24,864 bases of DNA from MGBC108787 sp964591225 (GTDB lineage Bacteria; Bacillota_I; Bacilli_A; RF39; UBA660), in NCBI GenBank assembly GCA_964591225.1, contig CAZQAO010000009.1:1-24864 (forward strand), written 5' to 3'. Below are positions 14,466-23,309 of the stretch, one piece after another. The notes below the pieces were generated by a model, which was not told the DNA's origin, did not search any database, and worked only from the letters and a program-made list of their open reading frames with translations. The stretch's first letter is position 1. Each line of letters starts with the position of its first letter. The translations under genes and the position numbers were made by a program.

Positions 14466-14749
14466 AATTTTTATTAGATTATGGTTTTTCTGAAGAGGAA
14501 ATAAAAAAGTTTAGTAATAATATTCCTCCCGTATTGTTAGAAAAGATATTTAATTCTTATCGTTTAGTTAGTAAAAATTTAGATTCTTTAAAAGAAATTG
14601 GCATCAAAGATGTGAAAAAAATTTTTATTAAATTTTATGATATGTTTTTAATGGATCATAGTAATTTTGTTAATATTTTTAATCGTTATGATCCCGAAGA
14701 TTTAGTGTTAAAAATTGAGAAAAATCCTGATATAGTAGAATTTTTATAA
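14462..14749 (+). CDS. Small unknown helical protein, last gene of the three-gene operon
   Basis: This protein of 95 residues starts inside the stop of its neighbour (ATGA). The N-terminus, LLDYGFSEEEIKKFSNNIPP followed by VLLEKIFNSYRLV, and later LKEIGIKDVKKIF, closely follow the 30-residue rhythm of mTERF-like repeats (a helix with G-[FI]-S/K-x-E-E-I, then a proline-containing turn, then a second helix). It probably forms three such units. The same rhythm is seen in the two genes before it. No catalytic residues are apparent. A terminator follows within 30 bases of the stop. The function is unknown. Confidence 0.65.
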   Translation: MKFLLDYGFSEEEIKKFSNNIPPVLLEKIFNSYRLVSKNLDSLKEIGIKDVKKIFIKFYDMFLMDHSNFVNIFNRYDPEDLVLKIEKNPDIVEFL

Positions 14750-14756
14750 AGTGAAT

Positions 14757-14785
14757 AGAAGTATTAAAAAACTTCTTTTTTATTT
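14757..14785 (+). terminator. Terminator of the three-gene operon
   Basis: AGAAGT (14757-14762) pairs with ACTTCT (14771-14776), followed by a nearly pure T run to 14785. The stem is short but the T tract is long. It lies inside an open frame that could extend pcrA upstream to 14751, an argument against that extension. Confidence 0.55.
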
Positions 14786-14792
14786 TGGTAAA

Positions 14793-14801
14793 TGTTATAA
14801 T
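14793..14801 (+). promoter_or_regulatory. Extended -10 promoter of pcrA-ligA
   Basis: TGTTATAAT: TATAAT at 14796-14801 with TG one base upstream. The -35 region (around 14773-14778) is poor, as is common for extended -10 promoters. The pcrA ATG is 24 bases downstream, so the 5' leader is very short. Confidence 0.6.
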
Positions 14802-14825
14802 ATTTTTATAGATTGGAATGATTAT

Positions 14826-16910
14826 ATGGATTATTTGCAAAATTTAAATGAGCAACAAAGAGAGGCAGTAATGCATAAAAATGGTCCATGTTTAGTAGTA
14901 GCGGGGGCTGGAAGTGGCAAGACGAGAGTATTAACGACACGAATTGCTTATTTAATATCTTCAGGGGTACCTTCTTCAGCTATTTTAGCTATTACTTTTA
15001 CCAATAAAGCGGCGCGAGAAATGAAAGAGCGTCTAGCCCAGATGGTTCCTAATAACTATGCTTTTGTAGGAACTTTTCATTCTTTTGGCTTACGCGTTTT
15101 AAGAGAAAATTATCAAGAAGTAGGTTTAGAACGTAATTTTACGATTTTAGATAGTGATGACGTTTTAACAGTTATCAAAAAGATTATGAAAGATTTAGGA
15201 ATATCCAAAGAAGATTGTGCCCCATCTTATATTCGCAACCGGATTAGTTTTATTAAAAATGAAATGCTTAATGAGACCGAAATAGATCAGTTTTTTAATA
15301 GTGAAGCGGAAAAAATAGCTCTCCAAGTTTATCGGGAATATCAAAAAGTATTAAAAAAAAATAATTCTGTCGATTTTGATGATTTACTTGCTTTACCCGT
15401 TAAGTTATTTAAAGAAAATAAAGAAGTTCTAACGCATTACCAAGAAAAATTTCAATATATTTTAATTGATGAATACCAAGATACTAATGAAGTTCAATAT
15501 AAACTAACTAAATTATTAGGTAGTGGTCATCAAAATATTTTTGTGGTCGGAGATCCTGATCAATCAATTTATATGTTTCGGGGGGCCAATTATAAAAATA
15601 TATTAAATTTTGAACATGATTATCAAAATACTAAAGTTATTGCTTTAGAAGAAAATTATCGCAGTACGAAAATGATTTTGGATGCTGCTAATTCGGTGAT
15701 TAAAAATAATAAAGATCGAAAAGAAAAGAATTTAAAAAGTAATAAAGTTTTAGGATGCAAGGTTAAATATTTACGAAGTTATGATGAAAAACACGAAATT
15801 ACAATGTGTATCGAAGAAATAAAAAAATTATTGGACGAAGGTTATAAAGAAAAAGATATTGCGATATTTTATCGTACTAATGGTCAAGCCCGGATTGTTG
15901 AAGAAATGTTTATTAAAGCCAATTTACCTTATAAAGTAGTAGGTAGTTATTATTTCTATCAACGAAAAGAAATAAAGGATTTAATTAGTTACTTACGTCT
16001 TATTAGTAATCATCATGATGAAATTAGTTTGCGCCGAGTTATCAATGTACCCAAACGAAAAATTGGTCCAACTACGATTAAAAATATTGAGTTAGAAGCA
16101 ATGCAGGAAGGCGTTTCGATGTTCGATGCGATTAAAAAAGGTGAGGGACTTAATTTTAAAAATTTAATTCTCGAATTAACTAAAGATAGTGAATCTTTAT
16201 CTTTAACAGAACTAATTGATGATGTCTTAGATAAAACGGGTATTAAAAAAGAATTAGAAGAAGATAAATCTTTAGAAAGTGATTTAAGACTAGAAAACTT
16301 AATGGAATTTAAAAGTATTACCGCCTCATTTGAAGAACGAACGGGTAGTGTTAATTTAGAGGATTTTTTAGAAGAAATTAGTTTAATGGCTGATATGAGT
16401 GAACATAAGACGTTTACGAATGCTATTACGTTAATGACTATTCATAGTGCTAAAGGACTAGAATTTGATGTCGTTTTTTTAATTGGGATGGAAGAAGGTA
16501 TCTTTCCTCATGCTAATTGTTTAATGGAAAAAGATGGTTTAGAAGAAGAACGCCGCTTAATGTATGTCGGAATTACAAGAGCTAAGGAACGATTATATCT
16601 AACTAATGCTAAACGAAGAATGTTATATGGTAAAGAAAGTATCAATCCTCCTAGCAGGTTTATTGATGAAATTGATGCTGATCTTTTAGAAACCGATAAT
16701 ACTCGTGATGAAGATTCTTTGTTTAACAAAGAATCGATGTATTCTAAAACTGATATTGATTGGAAAAGCGGTGATGTATTACTGCATGATACTTATGGCC
16801 GAGGGGTAGTGGTTGGAGTTGATAAATTACTGATTACAGTTGCTTTTAATAGTAAAATAGGAATAAAGAAATTAATGAAAAATCATAAAAGTATAAAAAA
16901 ATTATCATAA
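14826..16910 (+). CDS. pcrA: ATP-dependent DNA helicase PcrA (UvrD family)
   Basis: From the ATG at 14826 the protein has 694 residues (MDYLQNLNEQQREAV...), matching the family N-terminus; the longer frame from GTG 14751 would translate a terminator and promoter and is rejected. Superfamily 1 motifs are complete: Walker A AGAGSGKT (26-33), TFTNKAAREM (Ia), LIDEYQDTN (II), GDPDQSIYMFRGA (III), EENYRS (IV), TIHSAKGLEFDVVF (V) and EERRLMYVGITRAKERL (VI). A C-terminal tail (WKSGDVLLHDTYGRGVVVGV) is the Tudor-like module known in PcrA for RNA polymerase binding. It is a 3'-5' helicase in DNA repair and plasmid rolling-circle replication. It lies 16 bases before ligA, the standard Firmicutes pair. 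Confidence 0.95.
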   Translation: MDYLQNLNEQQREAVMHKNGPCLVVAGAGSGKTRVLTTRIAYLISSGVPSSAILAITFTNKAAREMKERLAQMVPNNYAFVGTFHSFGLRVLRENYQEVGLERNFTILDSDDVLTVIKKIMKDLGISKEDCAPSYIRNRISFIKNEMLNETEIDQFFNSEAEKIALQVYREYQKVLKKNNSVDFDDLLALPVKLFKENKEVLTHYQEKFQYILIDEYQDTNEVQYKLTKLLGSGHQNIFVVGDPDQSIYMFRGANYKNILNFEHDYQNTKVIALEENYRSTKMILDAANSVIKNNKDRKEKNLKSNKVLGCKVKYLRSYDEKHEITMCIEEIKKLLDEGYKEKDIAIFYRTNGQARIVEEMFIKANLPYKVVGSYYFYQRKEIKDLISYLRLISNHHDEISLRRVINVPKRKIGPTTIKNIELEAMQEGVSMFDAIKKGEGLNFKNLILELTKDSESLSLTELIDDVLDKTGIKKELEEDKSLESDLRLENLMEFKSITASFEERTGSVNLEDFLEEISLMADMSEHKTFTNAITLMTIHSAKGLEFDVVFLIGMEEGIFPHANCLMEKDGLEEERRLMYVGITRAKERLYLTNAKRRMLYGKESINPPSRFIDEIDADLLETDNTRDEDSLFNKESMYSKTDIDWKSGDVLLHDTYGRGVVVGVDKLLITVAFNSKIGIKKLMKNHKSIKKLS

Positions 16911-16926
16911 GTAAGGGGAGGCCTTT

Positions 16927-18930
16927 ATGAAAGAACAAGCCAAACAAAGAATAGATGAATTAATTGAAATTTTAAATCGAGCTAATTACGAATATTATGT
17001 TTTAGCTAATACTACACTAACTGATCAAGAATTTGATAAATATTTAAGAGAATTAGAAAATTTAGAAAAAGAGTATCCGGATTTAGTCCGCGATGATTCT
17101 CCCACAAAACATGTAGGGGGAGAAGTTATCGATAAATTTACCAAGGTAAAACATTCTATTCCGATGCTTTCTTTACCAGATGTATTTAATATCGAAGAAA
17201 TTGAAGAATTTAATACGCGTATTTTAAAAGAGGGCGTAGACCCTACTTATGTTTGTGAATATAAAATAGATGGTCTAAGTGTTTCTTTGCATTATGAAAA
17301 AGGAAAACTAATCTATGCCGCTACTAGAGGGGATGGAATTGTTGGCGAGGATATTACTCATAATGTTAAAACGATTAAATCGATTCCTTTAAAACTCTTT
17401 GAACCCATTGATATTGAAGTTCGGGGCGAAATTTATATGCCGAAAAAAGTATTAGCAGAATTAAATCAAAAACGGGCGGAGAATAATCAACCCTTACTTC
17501 AAAATGTTCGGAATGCCGCCGCCGGATCGATTCGTCAATTGGATTCTAAAATCGCTGCAGAAAGAAAACTTAGTGCTTTTATTTATCATTTACCTAATCC
17601 TCAAGATTATGGTATTAAAACGCATGCTGAAGCCTTACAATTTATGAAAAAATTAGGTTTTCGGACTAATACGGCTGCCAATCAAGTAGTAAAAGGCATC
17701 AAAGAAATAGAAGAATACATTGCTTTAGCTACCCAAAAACGTGATAGTTTACCTTATGAAATAGATGGCATTGTGATTAAAGTAAATTCTTTAGAAAGTC
17801 AACAAAAGTTAGGTTTTACTTCTAAGTATCCCAAATGGGCGGTAGCTTATAAATTCCCTGCTCAAGAAGTTCTAACCCGTTTAGAAGATATTGTTTTCAC
17901 GGTTGGTAGAACGGGAAGAATTACTCCCAATGCTGTTTTAGAGCCAGTTTTATTAATGGGTTCGACAGTAAGAAGAGCAACACTACATAACGAAGATTAT
18001 GTGGTCATGAAAGATTTAAAAATTGGTGATATTGTCTCTATTCGTAAAGCTGGAGATGTTATCCCAGAAGTAGTCGAAGCTAAAAAAGAACGACGTAATG
18101 GAACGGAAAAAGATTTTCAAATGATTAGTACTTGTCCTATTTGTGGTAGCGTTTTAGGTCATAAGCCCGATCAAGTTGATCATTATTGTTTAAATCCTCA
18201 TTGTCCTGCTCGAAAAGTGGAAAGTTTAATTCATTTTTGTAGTCGTAAAGCGATGAATATTGATGGCTTAGGGGATGAAATTATGGAAGATTTTTATAAT
18301 ATGAATTTTATAAAATCTATTCCCGATATTTATCATTTGTATCAACATAAAAAAGATTTAATTGAATTAGAAGGTTATGGTAATAAAAGTGTCGACCATT
18401 TAATTGATTCGATAGAAATGAGTAAACAAAATAGTTTAGAACGTTTATTATTTGGTTTAGGTATTAGTGGTATTGGTGATAAAACAGCGTTAATACTAGC
18501 GAAATTATTTAAAAATATGGATGCTTTAATAGCTGCTACTTATGAAGATTTTCAAGCTATTCGGGATATTGGACCTATTTTAGCTCAAAATCTCTATGCT
18601 TATTTTCATGATGAAAGTAACTTAGAATTAATTCGCAAACTAAAAGATTTAGGTGTCAATATGGAGTATTTAGGACAACCCGAGAAGAATCATCCGTTAA
18701 TTTCCGGTCGAAAATTTGTCTTAACGGGAACGCTATCTTTTATTGATCGCGATTCTTTAAGTACAATTCTAACTAATTATGGTGCTACAACTAGTGGTTC
18801 AGTTAGTAAAAATACTGATGTAGTAATCGTCGGAGAAAATCCGGGAAGTAAGTATGATAAAGCCCGGGAATTAGGGATTGAAATATGGAACGAAGAGCAA
18901 ATTAAAAGTATTTTCGACGAATTATCCTAA
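16927..18930 (+). CDS. ligA: NAD-dependent DNA ligase
   Basis: This ligase of 667 residues has the normal length. It seals nicks using NAD+ during replication and repair. The adenylated lysine is Lys113 in EYKIDGLSVSL. Domain Ia with the tyrosine NMN contacts (ANYEYYVL) is at 19-26. The OB fold follows (about 320-395), then the four-cysteine zinc finger with Cys403, Cys406, Cys421 and Cys426, helix-hairpin-helix repeats (GISGIGDKTALIL) and a C-terminal BRCT domain (about 590-667; GRKFVLTGTLSFIDR). All key residues are present. The ribosome site AGGGGAGG lies 7 bases before the start. It is an essential gene in most bacteria and is co-transcribed with pcrA. Confidence 0.97.
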   Translation: MKEQAKQRIDELIEILNRANYEYYVLANTTLTDQEFDKYLRELENLEKEYPDLVRDDSPTKHVGGEVIDKFTKVKHSIPMLSLPDVFNIEEIEEFNTRILKEGVDPTYVCEYKIDGLSVSLHYEKGKLIYAATRGDGIVGEDITHNVKTIKSIPLKLFEPIDIEVRGEIYMPKKVLAELNQKRAENNQPLLQNVRNAAAGSIRQLDSKIAAERKLSAFIYHLPNPQDYGIKTHAEALQFMKKLGFRTNTAANQVVKGIKEIEEYIALATQKRDSLPYEIDGIVIKVNSLESQQKLGFTSKYPKWAVAYKFPAQEVLTRLEDIVFTVGRTGRITPNAVLEPVLLMGSTVRRATLHNEDYVVMKDLKIGDIVSIRKAGDVIPEVVEAKKERRNGTEKDFQMISTCPICGSVLGHKPDQVDHYCLNPHCPARKVESLIHFCSRKAMNIDGLGDEIMEDFYNMNFIKSIPDIYHLYQHKKDLIELEGYGNKSVDHLIDSIEMSKQNSLERLLFGLGISGIGDKTALILAKLFKNMDALIAATYEDFQAIRDIGPILAQNLYAYFHDESNLELIRKLKDLGVNMEYLGQPEKNHPLISGRKFVLTGTLSFIDRDSLSTILTNYGATTSGSVSKNTDVVIVGENPGSKYDKARELGIEIWNEEQIKSIFDELS

Positions 18931-19011
18931 AGCCTATTTAAGGCCTCAATTTATTTACATTTATCGGTTTATATTGCGGCTTATTTTAATCAAAAAACTA
19001 GTAAAAAAGAC

Positions 19012-19027
19012 TATAATGTAGTATAAT
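19012..19027 (+). promoter_or_regulatory. Two tandem TATAAT boxes
   Basis: TATAAT at 19012-19017 and again at 19022-19027, ten bases apart. Neither has a convincing -35 or TG extension. They lie 31-46 bases before the gene at 19058 and mark a likely start of that transcription unit. The gap 18931-19057 after ligA shows no clear terminator. Confidence 0.4.
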
Positions 19028-19057
19028 GAATAAAACCTTATATGAAAGAGGCCAAAT

Positions 19058-19552
19058 ATGAAAAAATTAAAAAAAATGTGGGTTGAAAATCGAATTTTAT
19101 TTGTATTATTTTTAATAATCATTATTTGTTTTTTTGTCATGGTAGGAGTCTGTATAAGTTATTTTTTTGGTTCTTCTAAATCCAGTTATGGTGATCGTTT
19201 AGATGGCATTGAAGAAGTTGTTATTTCTGATGACTTAAAAAATAGCTTTTTAGATAAAATGAAACAAGATGAATTGATTAAATCATCTAATATGCATGTT
19301 CAAGGAAAGATAGTTTATATTACGTTAGAATTTAATGAAAATGTAGCACTTGTGGAAGCGGAAAGTAAAGCTTTAGCAGTTTTAATGGATTTTGAAGAAA
19401 AATATTTAAATTTTTATGATTTTCATTTTACTTTGAAAAAGACCGCAACGGAAACGAGTGAAGGATTTTTAATCATGGGTGCTAAGAATGTTAATGGTGT
19501 CGGTTTAGTATGGAATAATAATACTGTTGTAGCCCCAGATAGTGAGTCGTGA
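19058..19552 (+). CDS. Small membrane-anchored unknown protein
   Basis: This protein of 164 residues is not recognised. One N-terminal membrane segment (about 14-38, ILFVLFLIIIICFFVMVGVC) is preceded by lysines, so the rest should be outside. The outer part of about 125 residues has alternating strands and helices (MHVQGKIVYITLEFNENVA, then a helix near 105-125) and contains VEAESKALAVLMDFEEKYLN. There is a single cysteine in the membrane segment and no lipobox. The ribosome site is AAAGAGG. The next gene follows 4 bases later, so the two are co-transcribed; a partner or accessory role for the sensor-like protein is an inference. Confidence 0.65.
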   Translation: MKKLKKMWVENRILFVLFLIIIICFFVMVGVCISYFFGSSKSSYGDRLDGIEEVVISDDLKNSFLDKMKQDELIKSSNMHVQGKIVYITLEFNENVALVEAESKALAVLMDFEEKYLNFYDFHFTLKKTATETSEGFLIMGAKNVNGVGLVWNNNTVVAPDSES

Positions 19553-19556
19553 TTTT

Positions 19557-21590
19557 ATGAAGAAAAAGATTATTGTTATAAGTAGTGTCGTTTTACTACT
19601 GGTTGCTTCTATTTTAACTGGATGCTATTTTTATTTTAGAGATCCTAATAAATTAACAGCTAGAGAAAAACGTTATTTAGCTGATAATTTAACAACCGTT
19701 CAAAATATTAGTGTGCTTAATAATGTTCCTATTTTCGGAGATACAGGAGAAGGTTTATTTTATGATTTCTTAAATGATTTTTCTAGTCATTATAACTTTT
19801 CTTTAAATACTGTCGCCTATAATTTAGGAGAAGCTAGTGATGGCATATCTTTTGGAGCTGGTAATACTTTAACTGAAAATGAAGTCTCTTTTTATAAAGA
19901 TCATTATATCTTAGTCTCTAAAGATTATGAATTTATATCAGATAAAAAACAATTAAATGATAAAAAAATTGGTATATTAAGTGAGAATTTATCTTATGTA
20001 ACTAGTTATTTACAAGATATTAATTCCAGTATTTTTGCTTCTTACGAAAATCAAGATCAATTATTAGAAGCATTTAAAAACCAAGAAGAAATTCAATATA
20101 TGATTGTTCCTATGCATTTATATTTACCAGATATTTTAGAAAATTCATATGCTATTTCTTATCATTTTAGTGATATTTACTATTATTATAAATATTCTTG
20201 GCATAAAAATAATACTTTGAGTTCAATTATGAATAAATATTTTAATGATTGGATTACGGATAAATTTACGGAGTATTATAATGACCATTTATTTCAATTA
20301 TTTACTGATTCTTTAAATATAACTTCTGCTGATATTGAAGAAATGCGCGGGGTAACTTATCAATATGGCTTGGTTGATTATTATCCTTATGAATTATTAA
20401 TGAGTGGTAATTATGGGGGTATTTTAGCCCAATATTTAAAAGAATTTATGGAATTTAGTGATGTCGAAATTGAATTTAATAAATATAAAAATTTAAATCA
20501 ATTATCTAGAGCTATTAATAGAAATAAAATTGATATTTACTTTGCTTATCATAATCTTAATACGTCTTTTAAATCAATATCTTCTGGAATTGAAATGGAT
20601 TATCAAGTTATTGCTAACAAAGAAGATAATTTAGTAGTAGAATCTTTAAAATCTTTAGATGGTCAAAAAGTATATGTCGAAGCCGATACGGATTTATATA
20701 CCTATTTAAAAAATAATACTAAGATGGATTTAAGAACTTATAAAGATGATAAAGACTTAAAAAAGATTGTTAAAAAAGGTGAGTTATTAATTATCGATTC
20801 TAATATTTATTTTACTAATCAACAAAACTTACTTTCTCTATATCGCCCTCGGTATCATTTTACATTAAATAAAGATTATGCTTTTCGTTTAAATACTAAC
20901 AATACTTTTACTACTTTATTTAGTACTTTTATGCAATATAAAGATGCTAAATCAACTTTATACGAAGGACTTTATAATTATGATAAAACGATTAAAAGCG
21001 GGACAATTGTAGGTACTATTGCTAGATATTTTATGTATATTTTAATAGCTTTTGTCTTAATATTCTTATATATTTATAAAGTTACGAAAAAGATAAAGAT
21101 TTCTAAAAAAATAAAAAAAGAAGATAAATTAAAATATATTGATCAATTAACCTCATTAAAGAATCGAAATTATTTGAGTGAGAATTTAGATAGTTGGTCT
21201 AAAAATACGGTTTATCCGCAAACTATTATTGTAGTTGATTTAAATAATTTACAAAATATCAACGATACGATGGGTTATGAACAAGGTGATATGCAAATTA
21301 AAGCTGCTGCTAATGTGTTAGTGAAAACTCAATTAGATAATAGTGAAATTATTAGAACTGATGGTAATGAATTTGTTATTTACTTAGTTGGATATCAAAC
21401 GAAACAAATCACGAGTTATATTCATAAATTAACGAAAGAATTTAAGAAATTACCTTATGAATATGGAGCAGCAATTGGTTATAGTATGATTCTAGATGAT
21501 ATGAAATCAGTGGAAGATGCCATGAATGAAGCCGTTGAAGATGTAAAAAGACAAAAAGTAAATAAAAAAGAAGAGGCTCACGAATCATGA
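19557..21590 (+). CDS. Membrane sensor: two solute-binding-like domains and a degenerate GGDEF domain
   Basis: From ATG 19557 (preferred over GTG 19542, which overlaps the upstream gene) the protein has 677 residues. The N-terminal membrane segment (about 5-26) is followed by about 460 outside residues with two segments resembling bacterial solute-binding proteins (TTVQNISVLNNVPIFGDTGE near 45-65, and YQYGLVDYYPYELL near 270), a second membrane segment (about 490-512) and a GGDEF domain. That domain begins DQLTSLKNRNYL and keeps VVDLNNLQNIND and GYEQGD, but its signature is Asp602-Gly-Asn604-Glu-Phe606 instead of GG[DE]EF. The catalytic acid at the third position is Asn, so cyclase activity is doubtful; binding of a nucleotide or partner is more likely. 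No EAL or HD-GYP protein is in the window. Confidence 0.8.
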   Translation: MKKKIIVISSVVLLLVASILTGCYFYFRDPNKLTAREKRYLADNLTTVQNISVLNNVPIFGDTGEGLFYDFLNDFSSHYNFSLNTVAYNLGEASDGISFGAGNTLTENEVSFYKDHYILVSKDYEFISDKKQLNDKKIGILSENLSYVTSYLQDINSSIFASYENQDQLLEAFKNQEEIQYMIVPMHLYLPDILENSYAISYHFSDIYYYYKYSWHKNNTLSSIMNKYFNDWITDKFTEYYNDHLFQLFTDSLNITSADIEEMRGVTYQYGLVDYYPYELLMSGNYGGILAQYLKEFMEFSDVEIEFNKYKNLNQLSRAINRNKIDIYFAYHNLNTSFKSISSGIEMDYQVIANKEDNLVVESLKSLDGQKVYVEADTDLYTYLKNNTKMDLRTYKDDKDLKKIVKKGELLIIDSNIYFTNQQNLLSLYRPRYHFTLNKDYAFRLNTNNTFTTLFSTFMQYKDAKSTLYEGLYNYDKTIKSGTIVGTIARYFMYILIAFVLIFLYIYKVTKKIKISKKIKKEDKLKYIDQLTSLKNRNYLSENLDSWSKNTVYPQTIIVVDLNNLQNINDTMGYEQGDMQIKAAANVLVKTQLDNSEIIRTDGNEFVIYLVGYQTKQITSYIHKLTKEFKKLPYEYGAAIGYSMILDDMKSVEDAMNEAVEDVKRQKVNKKEEAHES

Positions 21591-22432
21591 AACGGGTTAA
21601 AGCGTTTTTAAAAGAAGTTTTTAATATTATAAGACGTCCCGAAATGGTGGTATTACCTGGTCAATTAGCTTTCTTTTTTGTTTTATCAATTGTACCAATT
21701 GTTACCTTAATTACTTATGGGGCTTCCTTTATGCACTTGTCTTTGTCCTCAATTACTAATTTTTTAGCGACGGCTTTTAGTCCGGAAGTAGCAGAATTAC
21801 TGGTTCCAACCGTAATTGAACCTAATGTTAATTTCTCATTCTTTTTTACGTTATTTGTGGGTTTTTGTGTGGCTAGTAATGGAGCTCGTTCAATTATTGT
21901 TACTTCTAATGCTATTTATGGTATTCCTAATAGAGATTTTGTAAGACATCGAATTAAAGCTCTTATTATGACCGTTATAATTGTTATTCTCTTTATCTTT
22001 ATTTTATTAATACCAGTATTTGGTAAAACGATAATTGAAACCGTAGAATACATGAATATCAATCCCCATGTGACGAAAACTTTATCTTTTGCTTTCAACT
22101 TAATTAAAGGACCCGTAACGTGGTTTATTATCTTTTGTTTTATCAAAATAATCTATACTATGGCTCCCGATCGAAAAATAACTACAGCTCATGTTAATTT
22201 TGGGGCTCTTTTCACCACTGTTATGTGGGTTCTTATTACTGCCATCTATTCTTACTATATTAATAATTTTGCTAATTACGCCGTATTCTATGGGGCTTTA
22301 GCTAATATAGTGATGTTAATGTTATGGATTTATTTTTTATCTATCGCTTTTGTGATTGGCATGGCTTTAAATAAAAACCAAGAAACTGTCAAATTGGAAA
22401 AAACAGGTGCAATTAATTTAGAGATAAAGTAA
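21587..22432 (+). CDS. YihY/BrkB family membrane protein
   Basis: This protein of 281 residues has about six membrane segments (about 27-45, 80-105, 125-145, 170-190, 205-225 and 235-260). The N-terminal LPGQLAFFFVLSIVPIVTL and the later NGARSIIVTSNAIYG follow the YihY family pattern, in which a first helix with a conserved A-x-x-F-F-x-x-x-S/P-x-x-P is typical. These proteins are often annotated as putative ribonuclease BN, an old misassignment; the true function is not settled. The start overlaps the stop of the preceding gene in ATGA, so translation is coupled. The terminator at 22535 lies about 100 bases downstream. Confidence 0.85.
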   Translation: MKRVKAFLKEVFNIIRRPEMVVLPGQLAFFFVLSIVPIVTLITYGASFMHLSLSSITNFLATAFSPEVAELLVPTVIEPNVNFSFFFTLFVGFCVASNGARSIIVTSNAIYGIPNRDFVRHRIKALIMTVIIVILFIFILLIPVFGKTIIETVEYMNINPHVTKTLSFAFNLIKGPVTWFIIFCFIKIIYTMAPDRKITTAHVNFGALFTTVMWVLITAIYSYYINNFANYAVFYGALANIVMLMLWIYFLSIAFVIGMALNKNQETVKLEKTGAINLEIK

Positions 22433-22534
22433 ATACTATTAACAATGTACACAGGCATTATTCGTACATGGTAATTATTTTGATATCAAATTAATATTAG
22501 AGGTATTAAAAGATATTAAAAAGTAATGTCTAGA

Positions 22535-22564
22535 AGAGATTGACTTTAATAATCTCTTTTTTTA
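22535..22564 (+). terminator. Terminator before rlmB
   Basis: AGAGATT (22535-22541) pairs with AATCTCT (22551-22557), and the run of T continues to 22564. It ends the unit 19058-22432 and isolates rlmB. A TATACT box at 22580-22585 is a possible -10 for rlmB; its -35 is poor. Confidence 0.7.
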
Positions 22565-22625
22565 TTAGCAAAATTATTGTATACTAAGAATACATTTTAG
22601 GAAGTTTTAAAAGGAGAGGGTTATT

Positions 22626-23297
22626 ATTTTAGTTTATGGCAAAAATGTTTTAAAAGATATTGATAGTAAGAAAATTCGCAAAATATATATATATGAGAAT
22701 TTACATGACCCAGAAATTTTTGAGTATCTAAAACAAAATTCTCTACATTATTTTTTAACTTCTAAATCCCAATTAGATAAGATGGTTAAAGCTAATCACC
22801 AAGGAGTTATCATTGATATTGATGAATACTCCTATTATTCTTTGGAAGATATTGGTACAGAAGATTTTATTGTGGCTTTGGATCACTTAGAAGATGTCCA
22901 TAATTTTGGGGCTATTATAAGAACTTGTGAAGCTGCTGGCGTTAAATCAATTATTATTCCTAAAGATCGTAGTGTCCATGTCAACGATGTCGTAATGAAA
23001 ACCAGTTGTGGGGCCTTAGATCGAGTTAAAATTATTCAAGTAGCAAACTTATCGGTGGCCTTAAAAAAATTACAAAAAGATAATTATTTTGTTTATTCGG
23101 CTTTTATGGATGGACGTGATTATCGTCATATTGACTATGCCATGAAAAAGATTTTAGTAATAGGTAATGAAGGTAAAGGAGTCAGTCGGTTAATTAGTGA
23201 TATAACTGATGAAAAAGTTGGTATACCTATGCAAGGTAATATTAATAGCTTAAATGCAAGTGTCGCCGCAGGAATATTAATTTTTGCAATGAGATAG
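22626..23297 (+). CDS. rlmB: TrmH/SpoU family 23S rRNA methyltransferase RlmB, likely ATT start
   Basis: This SPOUT methyltransferase probably methylates the 2'-O of a guanosine in 23S rRNA. The SpoU motifs are present: LEDVHNFGAIIRTCEAAG, then ILVIGNEGKGVSRL, then NINSLNASVAAGI. The first ATG in frame is 22782, which would remove the N-terminal L30e-like substrate-binding domain. The frame is open from 22611, and LVYGKNVLKDIDSKKIRKIY (from 22629) is exactly what the family has near its start. AAGGAGAGG lies at 22611-22619, directly before ATT codons at 22623 and 22626, and no ATG, GTG or TTG occurs there in frame. ATT at 22626 is the best start (223 residues). The position before a sigH-like gene, secE and nusG fits Bacilli. 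Confidence 0.85.
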   Translation: MLVYGKNVLKDIDSKKIRKIYIYENLHDPEIFEYLKQNSLHYFLTSKSQLDKMVKANHQGVIIDIDEYSYYSLEDIGTEDFIVALDHLEDVHNFGAIIRTCEAAGVKSIIIPKDRSVHVNDVVMKTSCGALDRVKIIQVANLSVALKKLQKDNYFVYSAFMDGRDYRHIDYAMKKILVIGNEGKGVSRLISDITDEKVGIPMQGNINSLNASVAAGILIFAMR

Positions 23298-23309
23298 GGG
23301 GGATTTATC

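Noticed and set aside
19542..19557. GTG start for the sensor protein inside the upstream gene
   Set aside because: ATG 19557 gives a normal signal-anchor start (MKKKIIVISS); the five extra residues add nothing.
22443..22526. 27-codon open tail after the YihY-like gene, ending ...LILEVLKDIKK
   Set aside because: No start codon, no family match and too short; it could be a gene relic but cannot be supported.
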